This document shows, one piece after another, positions 16,655 to 25,871 of a stretch of 64,000 nucleotides of DNA. The position numbers and the translations under genes were made by a program. The stretch comes from MGBC114079 sp964531385 (lineage in GTDB: Bacteria; Bacillota; Clostridia; Lachnospirales; CAG-274). The notes below the pieces were generated by a model. That model worked only from the letters and a program-made list of their open reading frames with translations. It was not told the DNA's origin and searched no databases. How positions within the stretch are numbered: position 1 is the stretch's first letter; every line of letters starts with the position of its first letter. Location: assembly GCA_964531385.1 (NCBI GenBank), contig CAZHGC010000002.1, forward strand, positions 62,001 through 126,000, in the 5' to 3' direction.

Positions 16655-17311
16655 CTATAAAAATCCGTTTTCCGAAAGAAAATTCATATCAATTTTGCTT
16701 TTTTTGCTTTCTGAATTTTTTTCGGAAAATTTTAAAAGTGTTTCAACATATTTGCCAATAACATCGCATTCAATGTTTATAATGTCGCCCGACTCTTTAA
16801 AAAGAAGAGTTGTTTCTTCTTTCGTGTGCGGAATAATTGAAACAGCAAAACCGTTTTCAAAAACTTTTGCAACCGTCAAACTAATTCCGTCAAGAGCAAC
16901 CGAGCCTTTAAAAATAATATATTTCATAAGTGACTCGTCACATTCAACATTAACCCAAACAGCATTGTCCTCTTTAACAAGACTTTTAACAACCCCCGTA
17001 TCATCAATGTGCCCCGCAACAATGTGCCCGCCAAAACGACCCCCTGCCAACATCGCTCTTTCCAAATTAACAAAATCACCTTTTTGAAGCTTTCCAAGGC
17101 TACTGCGTCTAATTGTCTCCGCCATAACATCAGCATCAAATTCCGAGTTTGTTATTCTAACAACGGTTAAACAAACACCGTTAACCGCAATGCTGTCTCC
17201 AAGCTTTGTGCCCGAAACAACTTTGTTTGCCAAAATCGTTATAACCGATGACGCCGAACCGTTTTTAATTGCTTTAATTTTTCCAACTTCTTCAATAATC
17301 CCCGTAAACAA
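16655..17311 (-). CDS. ribE: Riboflavin synthase, alpha chain
   Basis: Enzyme of 218 residues that dismutates two lumazines to riboflavin. It starts MFTGIIEEVG, the invariant family start, and contains two lumazine-binding repeats, the first with NGVCLTV and the second with DGISLTV, plus GGHIVAGHIDDTG between them. The last 25 or so residues (SEKNSESKKSKIDMNFLSENGFL) are a charged tail slightly longer than usual. It lies 4 bases after ribD. Confidence 0.96.
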   Translation of the reverse strand: MFTGIIEEVGKIKAIKNGSASSVITILANKVVSGTKLGDSIAVNGVCLTVVRITNSEFDADVMAETIRRSSLGKLQKGDFVNLERAMLAGGRFGGHIVAGHIDDTGVVKSLVKEDNAVWVNVECDESLMKYIIFKGSVALDGISLTVAKVFENGFAVSIIPHTKEETTLLFKESGDIINIECDVIGKYVETLLKFSEKNSESKKSKIDMNFLSENGFL

Positions 17312-17315
17312 TAAA

Positions 17316-18404
17316 TCACCTCAAAACATCATATTCAATAAAAATATCGTCACCAATGCTTTGAAAATTATCGGTTTTCAAAGTGAATGCCTGCCCCGCC
17401 TTTTCAACGCCAAGCCCCATAACCGGACTTTTGGCTTCTTTTCCACCAAAAATTTTGGGAGCAATATATAAATGAACTTTGTCAACAATCCCCTCGCTCA
17501 AAGCCGAATAATTGAAAGTTCCTCCGCCCTCAATCAAAACACTGTCAATCCCTTCTTTGCCAAGAATTTGCATAAGTTCTCGCAAATTTGGCTTTTCAGA
17601 ATTAAATTCCAAAATTCTAACGTTTTTTTCCAAAAGCATTTTCTTTTTCTCAATATTAAATTTGTTTCCCGTTGCAATAATTGTTGGAATTTTGTCGGCT
17701 GTTTGAACAATGTTGCTTTCAATCGGAATTTTTAAAGAAGAATCGCAAATTATTCTAATTGGGTCAAATCCCTCTTCAATTCGACAATTCAACATTGGAT
17801 TGTCCGCCAAAACTGTTCCAATTCCAACCATTATGGCAGAAACTCTCTTTCTTGTAAAATGAACGTGCTTTCTCGAACTTTCCCCGCTAATCCATTTCGA
17901 ACTCCCTGTCCTTGTTGCAATTTTCCCGTCCGCCGTCATAGCATATTTCATTATAACAAACGGCGTTTTGTTCTTAATATAATGGAAAAAAATTTCGTTA
18001 AGCTTTCGGCATTCCTTTTCAAGAACACCAACAACAACTTCAATTCCGTTTTTTCTCAAAATATCAATGCCTTTGTTTTCAACAATCGGATTGTCGTCTG
18101 TACAGCCAACAAACACTTTTTTAATACCGCTCGAAATAATTATTTCGGTGCAAGGCGGAGTTTTTCCATAATGACAACAAGGTTCCAACGTAACATACAT
18201 TTGAGCATTGTTCATATCTTCCTCACATTCCAAAATGGCGTTTCTTTCTGCGTGAAATTCGCCAAATTTTCTGTGATACCCCCGTCCAATTATTTTGCCG
18301 TCTTTAACAATTACCGCACCAACCATAGGATTTGGACTAACTTTTCCAATGCCTTTCTTTGCAAGCTCAATTGCTTCAAGCATATAACGCTCATCAGATG
18401 TCAT
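17316..18404 (-). CDS. ribD: Bifunctional riboflavin deaminase/reductase RibD
   Basis: Enzyme of 362 residues carrying the second and third steps of riboflavin synthesis. N-terminal pyrimidine deaminase: HAERNAI (His-Ala-Glu) and the zinc pair in PCCHYGKTPPC, with NPMVGAVIVKDGKIIGRGYH. C-terminal NADPH-dependent reductase from about residue 150: MKYAMTADGKIATRTGSSKWISG and LIEGGGTFNYSAL. First gene of the operon; an FMN riboswitch and its terminator lie immediately upstream. Confidence 0.97.
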   Translation of the reverse strand: MTSDERYMLEAIELAKKGIGKVSPNPMVGAVIVKDGKIIGRGYHRKFGEFHAERNAILECEEDMNNAQMYVTLEPCCHYGKTPPCTEIIISSGIKKVFVGCTDDNPIVENKGIDILRKNGIEVVVGVLEKECRKLNEIFFHYIKNKTPFVIMKYAMTADGKIATRTGSSKWISGESSRKHVHFTRKRVSAIMVGIGTVLADNPMLNCRIEEGFDPIRIICDSSLKIPIESNIVQTADKIPTIIATGNKFNIEKKKMLLEKNVRILEFNSEKPNLRELMQILGKEGIDSVLIEGGGTFNYSALSEGIVDKVHLYIAPKIFGGKEAKSPVMGLGVEKAGQAFTLKTDNFQSIGDDIFIEYDVLR

Positions 18405-18441
18405 ATAAAAATCCCTCCAAAATTACGCAAATTTCAGAAAC

Positions 18442-18474
18442 AAAAAACGCCCCAAATAAATACACTTGGGGCGT
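18442..18474 (-). terminator. Expression-platform terminator of the FMN riboswitch
   Basis: On the minus strand ACGCCCCAA ... TTTGGGGCGT followed by a T-run, between the aptamer and ribD. FMN binding is expected to favour this hairpin and stop transcription of the rib operon. Confidence 0.9.
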
Positions 18475-18488
18475 AAAAATCAAATTCA

Positions 18489-18596
18489 TCTTCTCTCGTC
18501 CGGACTATACCGTCGGCTTTGGAATTTCACCAAATCGTGCCAAAAAGGCTTGCGGGCTATAACCGCCGGTAGGGATTTGCACCCTGCCCCGAAGAT
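18489..18596 (-). promoter_or_regulatory. FMN riboswitch (RFN element)
   Basis: On the minus strand the aptamer shows the conserved blocks in order: CTTCGGGGCAGGGTG, AAATCCCTACCGGCGGT, AGCCCGCAAGC, GGTGAAATTCC, AAAGCCGACGGTATAGTC and the closing CCGGACGAGAGAAG. These are the RFN core and its closing P1 stem. It lies directly upstream of ribDEBAH. Confidence 0.97.
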
Positions 18597-18625
18597 TTAA
18601 ATTTTATAAACCATTCTTTATTTTC

Positions 18626-18653
18626 ATTATACTACTAAATAAAAATTAATCAA
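18626..18653 (-). promoter_or_regulatory. Promoter of the riboflavin operon
   Basis: On the minus strand TTGATT (18653-18648), 16-base spacer, TATAAT (18631-18626), about 30 bases before the aptamer. Confidence 0.8.
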
Positions 18654-18699
18654 TACTTTTATAAATTTTTATTTATAAAAAATTACGAAATATTTTCAA

Positions 18700-20547
18700 T
18701 TAATATTTGTCCGTTCCGTGAGCATTTCTAACAAGATTAACTTCGGGAACATACGCATTCTCCGCATTTTCCTCCAAAATAATTTCGCTCGGAACGTCAT
18801 TTTCATCGCTTTCATAGTTGCTTGTGCTTGTGCTTTCAATTGGGCTAACATATCTTTCATATCCGTTTTTAAGCTTAAATTTTCCAACAAGAGCTTTAAG
18901 AACAGATGCCTGACCGCTAAGTTCTTCGCTGATAGATGCACTTTGTTCGGCAGTTGCCGAGTTTGTTTGAACAACATTTGAAATTTGTTCAACACCGTCC
19001 TTAACTTGTGAAACAGCGTCCGACTGAGCATCGCTGGATTCGGCAATGGAATCCATGGTTCTTATAAGATTTCCTGTTTCATCAACAACCGAAGCCAAAA
19101 TTTTGGCTGTATCATCAGCAATTTTCGTTCCGTTTTCAACAGCTTTCATAGCGTTTTTAATAAGCGAAGATGTATTTTTTGCCGCCTCGGCACTTTTCGT
19201 TGCAAGATTTCTAACTTCGTCGGCAACAACAGCAAAACCTTTTCCTGCTGCTCCCGCTCTTGCAGCCTCAACAGCCGCATTAAGTGACAAAATGTTTGTT
19301 TGGAAAGCAATGTCGTCAATAAGTTTAATAATTTTTCCAATTTCTCCGGAAGTTTCCGCAATGTCTTCCATAGATTCTGTCATTTTGTGCATTCTTGCAT
19401 TGCTTTCTTTAATTGTCTCTCCAAAAGAGTTCGTAAGCTCTTTGGCTTCTTTAGCACTCTTGGCATTAACATTAACGCTTTCCGCAATTGTTGCAACTGT
19501 TGCAACAAGTTCCTCAATTGAGCTTGCCTGCTGTGTTGCACCTTGGGCAAGAGCCTGTGCACTGTCTGAAACTTGTGATGCTCCGTCAGAAACCTGTTGT
19601 GCACTTTGGTTAATATTTCCCATAGCATTGTTAAATGTTTCGGAAATATTTTCAAGAGCTTCCTTAATCTTTCTAAATTCGCCCTCATAAGAATATGTAA
19701 GCTCAAAACATAAATTCCCTTTTGCAATTTCGTGCAAAACATCGGCAACTTCATCGATATAATTAACATAATCTTTAAGCCTGTCAACCGTTTTGTCAAA
19801 ATTCTTTGCCAAAGTGCCAAGTTCGTCTCTTCCGTCATAGTTAATTTCCGTATCGAGATTTCCCTCGGCAATGTCAACAGCTGCATGATTAATTTTTCTA
19901 AGAGGGTCAAGTATTGATTTTATAATAAGCACGCTGAATATAATTGCAAGAATAATTGCAAGAATAATAATAACAATCGAAGTTTTAACGGTTGTTGAAT
20001 AAGTCGAATCGCTGTCGTCTTTTGCAACAGTTGCGTTTTCTTCGTTAAATGCAATCAAACCGTCAATAATTTCGGTAAATTCATTCATAATTGTCATACT
20101 TTCGCCGTTCATCAAAGCCATGGCCTCGTCTTGCTTGCCCTGATTGCTAAGCTCAATAATCTGCTCGGAAACTTCATCATATTCAGCCCATTTTGCTCTC
20201 AAATTTTTAACAAAATTTTTCTCATCTTGTGTGTATGCAACTTTTTCAGAAGCATCAAATTGGCTTTGAATGTTGCTGTCATAATCTTCAAGCTGTTTTT
20301 TAATTGTCGCCATATCCGATGTACCTGTTGCAACAATGTGTTTATATTCGCAGGCTCTGTGCTTTGAAAACTCCCCGTCAATATTAGCCGCAGCCAACGA
20401 ACCGGGCATCCAATTATCAGCAATATCTTCCGATTTTTCGTGCATTTGACTCATCGAATAAATAAAATATCCCGCCAAAAGAAAAACACACACAATGCAA
20501 AATGCCAAAAGCATACTCAAACGCATACTCATTTTAAGATTTTTCAT
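18700..20547 (-). CDS. Methyl-accepting chemotaxis protein
   Basis: Transmembrane chemoreceptor of 615 residues. Membrane segments at about 10-30 and 185-208 flank an extracellular four-helix-bundle sensor of about 150 residues. A HAMP domain follows (with PLRKINHAAVDIAEGNLD), then a long cytoplasmic coiled coil whose signalling tip reads IDDIAFQTNILSLNAAVEAA-type sequence with AGAAGKGFAVVADEVRNLA. The tail of about 50 residues after the coiled coil is acidic and Ser-rich, with no NWETF-type CheR/CheB tether. The ligand cannot be read. With the flagellin at 61411, it supports motility. No other che gene is nearby, so this is an orphan receptor. Confidence 0.96.
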   Translation of the reverse strand: MKNLKMSMRLSMLLAFCIVCVFLLAGYFIYSMSQMHEKSEDIADNWMPGSLAAANIDGEFSKHRACEYKHIVATGTSDMATIKKQLEDYDSNIQSQFDASEKVAYTQDEKNFVKNLRAKWAEYDEVSEQIIELSNQGKQDEAMALMNGESMTIMNEFTEIIDGLIAFNEENATVAKDDSDSTYSTTVKTSIVIIILAIILAIIFSVLIIKSILDPLRKINHAAVDIAEGNLDTEINYDGRDELGTLAKNFDKTVDRLKDYVNYIDEVADVLHEIAKGNLCFELTYSYEGEFRKIKEALENISETFNNAMGNINQSAQQVSDGASQVSDSAQALAQGATQQASSIEELVATVATIAESVNVNAKSAKEAKELTNSFGETIKESNARMHKMTESMEDIAETSGEIGKIIKLIDDIAFQTNILSLNAAVEAARAGAAGKGFAVVADEVRNLATKSAEAAKNTSSLIKNAMKAVENGTKIADDTAKILASVVDETGNLIRTMDSIAESSDAQSDAVSQVKDGVEQISNVVQTNSATAEQSASISEELSGQASVLKALVGKFKLKNGYERYVSPIESTSTSNYESDENDVPSEIILEENAENAYVPEVNLVRNAHGTDKY

Positions 20548-21079
20548 ATTTCCTCGCTCCTTTTCTTGAGTATATCAAAAAACTCGTAACAAAAAGTTTC
20601 CAAATATACCGTATAATATAAGACTATAATAACTATAACAACTATATACATCATATTAACACAATCTTCAATATTTGTAAATATTACATAATATTTTTTT
20701 ATAAAAAAAGCAATTTGCAGAAAATATGTCAATTTGTAATTGTTTATTTTTTAAAAATTAATGTTATTTTTTTAACTTTTCAAAAAAAATATATTATAAT
20801 ATGTGCATAATGTAAAAAACATTCTTTGGTAATTCCTATAAAATTTGAACAATGTTGCAAATCAAATCAATCCAACACAATTATAATTTTACACTTTAAG
20901 TTAAATTGCGTTCAAAATTTATAAATTTCTCAAAATTCACATCTTCAACATTCCAAAGCCTTTTTTTGTAAAATCGTTTTTATGCCTTGCTAATCCAAAA
21001 TATAAATGTTATTATATATATTAGATATTAACGAAAAAAACGTAAAACGTTATAAAATTTTTAAAGGAGTTGACCAAAA
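20548..21079. other. Divergent AT-rich intergenic region of 532 bases
   Basis: Holds two plausible plus-strand promoters upstream of the DivIVA-like gene: TTAACT-17-TATAAT at 20772-20800 and TTGCTA-17-TATTAT at 20987-21015. No clear sigma-A or sigma-28 promoter was found for the chemoreceptor. No ORF, RNA gene or repeat was recognised. Confidence 0.55.
20987..21015 (+). promoter_or_regulatory. Probable promoter of the DivIVA-like gene
   Basis: TTGCTA, 17-base spacer, TATTAT with TGT just before it (extended -10), 65 bases before the start codon. Confidence 0.55.
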
Positions 21080-21667
21080 ATGTCCTATGATTTTGAAATA
21101 GTAAGAAAAGGCTATAACCCCGATGAAGTTGATAATTATATAGAAGACCTTGAACGTCGCCTTGAAGAATACAAAGAAAAATCCGCAACAATAAACAAAG
21201 CAATCATAAATGCTCAAATTGCCGCAGATAACATAATAAAAGCCGCACATTCCGAAACAGACAAAATTTTGTCGCAGGCAAAAAAAGAAGCTCAGGAATT
21301 AAAACAAACAACAATTAATCAAATTAAATATTTAAAATTGAACATTGCAAATCAAAAAAATTTGATAAATAACTTCAAGCGAGATTATGAATTTTTAACA
21401 GAAAAATATCTAAATCCTTTGGTAACTTCCGACACAGATAAGGTTTTCGAAAAATTAACAGAAATTGAAAATTCAATAGATGAAATTTCAAACAGCGAAA
21501 ATATTCCAACTCCAAAAAGACAACCCGAAAAAAGACAGCAAAAAAGAGATGAGCAAGAGCCCCGAGAATATCAAACAAAACCTCGTCGCTCCGAACCTCA
21601 GCAAGAAGAAAACGATTTTTCATCAACAACATTAACCGAAGAAGAAGCAAAAGCCCTTCTCTCATAA
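21080..21667 (+). CDS. DivIVA domain-containing protein
   Basis: Protein of 195 residues. The N-terminal DivIVA signature is clear: FEIVRKGYNPDEVDNYIEDLERRLEEY (given here in part: GYNPDEVDNYIEDL), followed by a coiled coil to about residue 125 rich in Ala, Lys and Glu. The C-terminal 65 residues are disordered, basic and Gln/Arg/Glu-rich (KRQPEKRQQKRDEQ) and end in an acidic LTEEEAKALLS. DivIVA proteins bind curved membrane at poles and septa and recruit division, growth or sporulation proteins. It is shorter than a full DivIVA and lacks the usual ylm neighbours, so it may be a paralogue. AAAGGAG is at 21062-21067. Confidence 0.85.
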   Translation: MSYDFEIVRKGYNPDEVDNYIEDLERRLEEYKEKSATINKAIINAQIAADNIIKAAHSETDKILSQAKKEAQELKQTTINQIKYLKLNIANQKNLINNFKRDYEFLTEKYLNPLVTSDTDKVFEKLTEIENSIDEISNSENIPTPKRQPEKRQQKRDEQEPREYQTKPRRSEPQQEENDFSSTTLTEEEAKALLS

Positions 21668-21685
21668 ATTCAAAGGATTAAAAAA

Positions 21686-22339
21686 ATGAACAAAATAAAC
21701 TATGACAAAGAACTTGAAAAACTTTTGTCAAATTTAAAAGAAAAAAATAAAAAGCCAACACTCCTTTTGCATAGTTGCTGTGCCCCTTGTAGTAGCTATG
21801 TTCTCGAGTATCTTTCTGGCTTTTTCGAAATAACCGTTTTCTACTATAACCCAAATATATCGCCAAAAAGCGAGTTTGAAAAAAGAGTTTCCGAACAAAA
21901 ACGTTTGCTTTCTGAAATGCCTTGTGCAAAAAATATAAACTTCATAGAAGGCAACTATAACAGCGAGAAATTTTTCGCTCTTGCAAAAAACCTTGAAGAC
22001 CTTCCCGAGGGAGGCGAACGCTGTTTCCTTTGCTATAACCTCCGCCTTGAAGAAACGGCTTCCCTTGCAAAAGAAAAAAATTTCGATTATTTCACAACAA
22101 CGCTTTCGGTAAGCCCATATAAAAACGCCGAAAAATTAAACTCCATAGGAAAAGCCCTTTCCGAAAAATATAAAATAAATTATCTTTTTTCCGATTTCAA
22201 AAAGAAAAACGGTTATAAACGTTCAATAGAACTCTCAAAAATATACTCGCTCTATCGTCAGGATTATTGTGGCTGTACATTTTCAAAACAGGCAAGAGAA
22301 AATATAAAAAACTCGGAGGGTAACAAAAATGGACAATAA
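21686..22339 (+). CDS. queH: Epoxyqueuosine reductase QueH
   Basis: Protein of 217 residues of the former DUF208 family, which reduces epoxyqueuosine to queuosine in tRNA as a QueG replacement. Cysteine motifs fit QueH: HSCCAPC at residues 29-35, GGERCFLCYNLRLEETA in the middle, and QDYCGCTFS near the C-terminus, which supply Fe-S and metal ligands. Other blocks are YYNPNISPKSEFEKR and ALSEKYKINYLFSDFKKKNGYKRS. It lies 18 bases after the DivIVA-like gene and overlaps the next gene by 11 bases, so these are probably cotranscribed. Confidence 0.93.
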   Translation: MNKINYDKELEKLLSNLKEKNKKPTLLLHSCCAPCSSYVLEYLSGFFEITVFYYNPNISPKSEFEKRVSEQKRLLSEMPCAKNINFIEGNYNSEKFFALAKNLEDLPEGGERCFLCYNLRLEETASLAKEKNFDYFTTTLSVSPYKNAEKLNSIGKALSEKYKINYLFSDFKKKNGYKRSIELSKIYSLYRQDYCGCTFSKQARENIKNSEGNKNGQ

Positions 22340-23021
22340 CTTTGTTCCAAAAATAATTTACAACGATAAAAACATAATAGTTGCGGAAAAACCTCCCGCT
22401 TTCCCCTCTCAAGCAGATAAAACAAATGATAATAATATGCTTTCCGAATTGTCAAAATATTCAAATTCGGAAGTTTTTCTTGTCCATAGGTTAGACCGTC
22501 CCGTTGGCGGAATAATGGTTTTTGCAAAAAACAAAAAAGCCTGTTCGGCTCTTTCAATGCAAGTTCAAAACAAAACTTTTAAAAAAACATACATCGCCAT
22601 AACTTGCGGAGTTCCAAAAGAACGCTCAAAAACATTAATCGATTACATTCAAAAAAATCAACGCCTGAACGTTTCAAAAATAGTTCAAAAAAATATGCCA
22701 AACGCAAAAATTGCCGAACTTTCATATGAAGTTCAAAAATCAATTGAAACCCCCGAATATGGAAACCTTGCCCTCCTGAAAATAAATTTAAAAACAGGCA
22801 GACATCATCAAATTCGGCTCCAGCTTTCAAATGCCGGCTTTCCAATTTGGGGCGACACAAAATATAACAATGCGTTCAAAAGAAAAGGCGGTTTTGTAAA
22901 TATCGCACTCTTCGCCTCTTCAATAACTTTCCAAAACCCAACAACAAACAATATCGAAACCTATTCTTTAAACAATCCTTCCGCTCTTCCTTTTTCCCTT
23001 TTCAAACCTGAAGAAAGCTGA
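22329..23021 (+). CDS. RluA-family pseudouridine synthase
   Basis: Protein of 230 residues. The catalytic motif VHRLDRPVGGIMVFAKN contains the invariant HRLDR aspartate; the downstream GRHHQIRLQLSNAGFPIWGD is the second RluA signature. There is no N-terminal S4 domain, which places it with the short RluA-type enzymes that modify rRNA or tRNA; the target cannot be read. It starts with ATG within the end of queH, preceded by GGAGG inside queH. Confidence 0.92.
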   Translation: MDNNFVPKIIYNDKNIIVAEKPPAFPSQADKTNDNNMLSELSKYSNSEVFLVHRLDRPVGGIMVFAKNKKACSALSMQVQNKTFKKTYIAITCGVPKERSKTLIDYIQKNQRLNVSKIVQKNMPNAKIAELSYEVQKSIETPEYGNLALLKINLKTGRHHQIRLQLSNAGFPIWGDTKYNNAFKRKGGFVNIALFASSITFQNPTTNNIETYSLNNPSALPFSLFKPEES

Positions 23022-23056
23022 ATTTAGACAACTCTAAATTCAGCTTTCTTTTTGCA
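23014..23056. terminator. Bidirectional terminator between the pseudouridine synthase and DUF4364 genes
   Basis: Perfect arms GAAAGCTGAATTTAGA / TCTAAATTCAGCTTTC around a CAAC loop, overlapping the ends of both convergent genes, followed by CTTTTTG on the plus strand. Confidence 0.88.
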
Positions 23057-23573
23057 ATAATCCCGTAACAAAATTTAAATATATGCTGTCCGTTTTGTTT
23101 CTCCAATTTCGACAAACCAAAACAGCTTGTTCTTTTGAAACAACTGATATATTAACCTCAAGAAGAGGGTTTTCATTTTCATAAATTCCGCATCGAACAA
23201 TATAATTGTTCTCCCCAATGTGTGAATAATTTGCCTTTGTTTCAAGCTCTTTCTTAACTTTGCTCTTCATCTTTTCAACATACGCATCAACGTTTTCCCT
23301 AATATTTTGAGGAATTCTGTGGTTAAAAAGCGAAAGCATTTTTTCTCCCTCAACAGTATTAAGATATAACAATCTCCCGCTGTCTTCGGTTTCTTTCAAA
23401 AAATGGCTTTCAACCATTTCCAAAATATATTCTTGGAGAGAAAAATACTCAATATAGTTTGCTTCAAGGGCAAATTGGCAAATTTGACCTTTGGACATAG
23501 GCATACCCATCTTGTTCAAGAGATATAAAATTGTAAGTTTGCTTTCCGCAAGTTTCTCAACCGATTCTGCCAA
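23040..23573 (-). CDS. DUF4364 family protein
   Basis: Protein of about 177 residues in the DUF4364 family, which is largely restricted to Clostridia. The N-terminal half looks like a winged-helix (KLTILYLLNKMGMPMSKGQICQFALE and YLNTVEGEKML), so a transcriptional role is likely but unproven. The C-terminal half is a beta-rich region. The start is placed at TTG 23573 because GAGAGG lies eight bases upstream; the in-frame ATG at 23684 would add a hydrophobic, poorly conserved 37-residue extension without a ribosome site. It ends inside the shared terminator. Confidence 0.78.
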   Translation of the reverse strand: MAESVEKLAESKLTILYLLNKMGMPMSKGQICQFALEANYIEYFSLQEYILEMVESHFLKETEDSGRLLYLNTVEGEKMLSLFNHRIPQNIRENVDAYVEKMKSKVKKELETKANYSHIGENNYIVRCGIYENENPLLEVNISVVSKEQAVLVCRNWRNKTDSIYLNFVTGLLQKES

Positions 23574-23786
23574 AACCAACACCTCTCTTTCAAAAAAAAA
23601 TAAACACCGCCCCAACAATGCAAACAGCATCTCAAAGCCGTCCATATATATTATATAATATATTACAAATAATAACAAGACCAACTTTTTTAAAATTTAC
23701 GACAAGCCTCCCCAAAAAAGCCCATGTCTCTGCAAACAAAATAAAAAACAACATCGCTTAAATCAAGAAATTTTGCGTTTTTCAAA

Positions 23787-23815
23787 TTGCAAAATCTTTC
23801 CTATTTTGCTATAAT
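23787..23815 (+). promoter_or_regulatory. Promoter of the YgjP-type metallopeptidase gene
   Basis: TTGCAA at 23787-23792, 17-base spacer ending TGC, TATAAT at 23810-23815. Confidence 0.75.
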
Positions 23816-23845
23816 GAATTATATTATTTTAAGGTGGTATGCTTT

Positions 23846-24523
23846 TTGAACAACTTCGAATATTCCGTCAATTTCGGAAAAAGAAAAAATTTTTATATAA
23901 CAATTTCAAACGGAAAAGTTTTAATAAAAGCCCCTCTTTGGGCAACACAAAAAGACATTCAAAAAATTATTGAAGAGAAAAAATCTTGGATTATAAAAAA
24001 CATTTCAAAAACGCTCAAAAACTCGCCCCAAAACACCTCTTCAAACAAAGATTATTTTTTCATTTTGGGCGAAAAATGCACTTTAAAACAAAATTTTGTA
24101 AATTGCAAAAAAGCCACAATCCAAAAAGACAAAAACATCATAAACGTTTTTTTGCCAATCGAAAAAAAAGACAGCGATAACAGCGAAACAATTAAAAAGT
24201 GTTTTTCAAAATGGTACAGTGATTTTTCAAAAAACGAAATAGCCGAGAGTTTCAAAAGAATGGAAAATTTAACAAATATTCACGCAAATAAATTAACAAT
24301 CCGAAAAATGACCCGCTCTTGGGGGCGTTGCTCCTCAAAATTTAACATATCAATAAATAAAGATCTCATAGCATATCCAAAAAAAGCAATCGATTACGTC
24401 GTTCTCCACGAACTTTGCCACATTGTCCATTTCAACCACTCGAAAAACTTCTGGGCACACGTTAAAAGTTTTATGCCCGATTACAAAACTTGGAAAGAAA
24501 TTTTAAAAAACGTTCAGCAATAA
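23846..24523 (+). CDS. YgjP-type (DUF45/M48-like) metallopeptidase
   Basis: Protein of 225 residues. The zinc motif HELCHIVHFNHSKNFW (HExxH at about 188-192, third ligand His downstream) and the preceding TRSWGRCSS and PKKAIDYVVLHELCH segments are diagnostic of YgjP/DUF45 proteins. The substrate is unknown. The start is TTG 23846 with AAGGTGG at 23831-23837; the in-frame GTG at 23834 lies within that ribosome site. The rest of the protein is highly basic with long Lys runs, typical of this AT-rich genome. Confidence 0.87.
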   Translation: MNNFEYSVNFGKRKNFYITISNGKVLIKAPLWATQKDIQKIIEEKKSWIIKNISKTLKNSPQNTSSNKDYFFILGEKCTLKQNFVNCKKATIQKDKNIINVFLPIEKKDSDNSETIKKCFSKWYSDFSKNEIAESFKRMENLTNIHANKLTIRKMTRSWGRCSSKFNISINKDLIAYPKKAIDYVVLHELCHIVHFNHSKNFWAHVKSFMPDYKTWKEILKNVQQ

Positions 24524-24587
24524 AATTTTTAATAAAATTTTCCCCAAAAAATCAACACATTTTTCACAAACTTAGTCGATTTCTATA

Positions 24588-24616
24588 TTTACAAACAGTT
24601 TAAATTTGAGTATAAT
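24588..24616 (+). promoter_or_regulatory. Promoter of the zinc-ribbon protein gene
   Basis: TTTACA at 24588-24593, 17-base spacer, TATAAT at 24611-24616. Confidence 0.82.
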
Positions 24617-24657
24617 ATAAGGAATATAAAATAAAATTTTAATATGGAGGATTTAAT

Positions 24658-25746
24658 ATGATTTGTAAAAATTGCGGAAACGAAATTTCCGATGATGCAA
24701 AATTCTGCACTGCTTGCGGAGAAACTATATCTCCCGAAACAAATGAAAATGTTGAACAAAATAATCCAGAATCTGTCGGCGAAGCTTCCGAAAGCCTTTC
24801 TTCAACAATCGATTTCGGAGAAAATCCTGCTTTAAAAGTTCCCGATGAACCCAAAGATTTTTCAAACAACACAAACTTAGAAAATTCGCCCGAATTTCAA
24901 GACAGTATGGCTGTAATTTCCAATTTTGAAGAAAAAACAAAAAAATCAAAAAGTATAGTTAAAGGCTTGTTGTTCGGCGTTTTGGGCATAGTTGTTTTGG
25001 CTGTGGCAATAACCTCTTTTCTCCATTTTTACAACGCCTCTCCGTCAAGAATTCTCGCAAAAGTTCAAGAAAGCCAAAGTTATCAAAAATTTGTAACCGA
25101 TAAAGGCTACACTCTTTCCGGCTACTATTTTGTCAACTTAATGGGCGATGACAACAAAGAACTTATTTTGGATTTAAAAGATGATGCGGAAGGTCTTGAA
25201 AGAAAAATAACATATATCTGCACAGAAGAAAACGGAAGCTATAAACTCGGCAGATTGGAAAACATCGGCGGAACATTCATCGGCGAAGTTGAGTTGTTCA
25301 AAAAAGCAAATTCTTCTTCCCCCGAAGTTTGTGTCCACTTAAAAAGCATCGACAACGTTCCACAAAAAGCAATCGATATGGTTAAAGAACAAATGGGCGT
25401 TGAAAACGATGACGAAGCAAGAAAATTCATCGAAACAAATTTAATCGGCGTTGAAGAATATTCATATTATAACGGCTTGGATTACACAATCCAGCATCGT
25501 AGCGAAAAATCAGCAGAAACCGATGGCTGTGATTTTGTTTTCTATTATGAAATTGAAAAAGCTCTTTCAAAAACAAATGACCAAACAACAGGAACACCAA
25601 AATATCAATACTACAATATGGCTGAACAGCAAGAACTTTCAACAGATGAACAACAGGATTTCTCTGTTTCCGAAGAAGATTTCAACAAATACATCGGCGA
25701 ATTTACAAACGAAATGGAAAAAGCCGAATATTTCACAGTTGAATAA
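24658..25746 (+). CDS. Zinc-ribbon membrane protein of unknown function
   Basis: Protein of 362 residues. It starts with a zinc ribbon MICKNCGNEISDDAKFCTACG (given to 20: Cys3, Cys6, Cys17, Cys20), then an acidic Ser/Glu/Asn-rich linker to about residue 95, one membrane segment at about 102-125, and an extracytoplasmic domain of about 235 residues rich in Lys/Asp/Glu without motifs I recognise. The topology (cytoplasmic zinc ribbon, single span, outer domain) is common in Clostridia for proteins of unknown function. It has its own promoter and GGAGG at 24646-24650. Confidence 0.75.
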   Translation: MICKNCGNEISDDAKFCTACGETISPETNENVEQNNPESVGEASESLSSTIDFGENPALKVPDEPKDFSNNTNLENSPEFQDSMAVISNFEEKTKKSKSIVKGLLFGVLGIVVLAVAITSFLHFYNASPSRILAKVQESQSYQKFVTDKGYTLSGYYFVNLMGDDNKELILDLKDDAEGLERKITYICTEENGSYKLGRLENIGGTFIGEVELFKKANSSSPEVCVHLKSIDNVPQKAIDMVKEQMGVENDDEARKFIETNLIGVEEYSYYNGLDYTIQHRSEKSAETDGCDFVFYYEIEKALSKTNDQTTGTPKYQYYNMAEQQELSTDEQQDFSVSEEDFNKYIGEFTNEMEKAEYFTVE

Positions 25747-25762
25747 TTTATAATTTAAATTT

Positions 25763-25838
25763 TCGGCTCGGTTCTCCGTCCGATAAATAACTGTTTTTTC
25801 CTTTTTAAATCCACAGGTCGGGCTTTTCTCGGCCTGTG
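25763..25838 (+). promoter_or_regulatory. Two hairpins in the leader of proB
   Basis: Hairpin 1 (25763-25783) pairs TCGG / CCGA outside and CGG / CCG inside. Hairpin 2 (25812-25838) pairs CACAGGTC with GGCCTGTG. A T-run follows hairpin 1 (CTGTTTTTTCCTTTTT), so it may end the upstream gene; hairpin 2 has no T-run. I do not recognise a known riboswitch class. Confidence 0.4.
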
Positions 25839-25871
25839 AAAAAATTTATACAAATGATTGGGCGAATAATT

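Noticed and set aside
25763..25783. preQ1-like or other known riboswitch upstream of proB
   Set aside because: The hairpin has only seven pairs and lacks the preQ1, THF, guanidine and ZTP core sequences; the adjacent genes do not fit those ligands.
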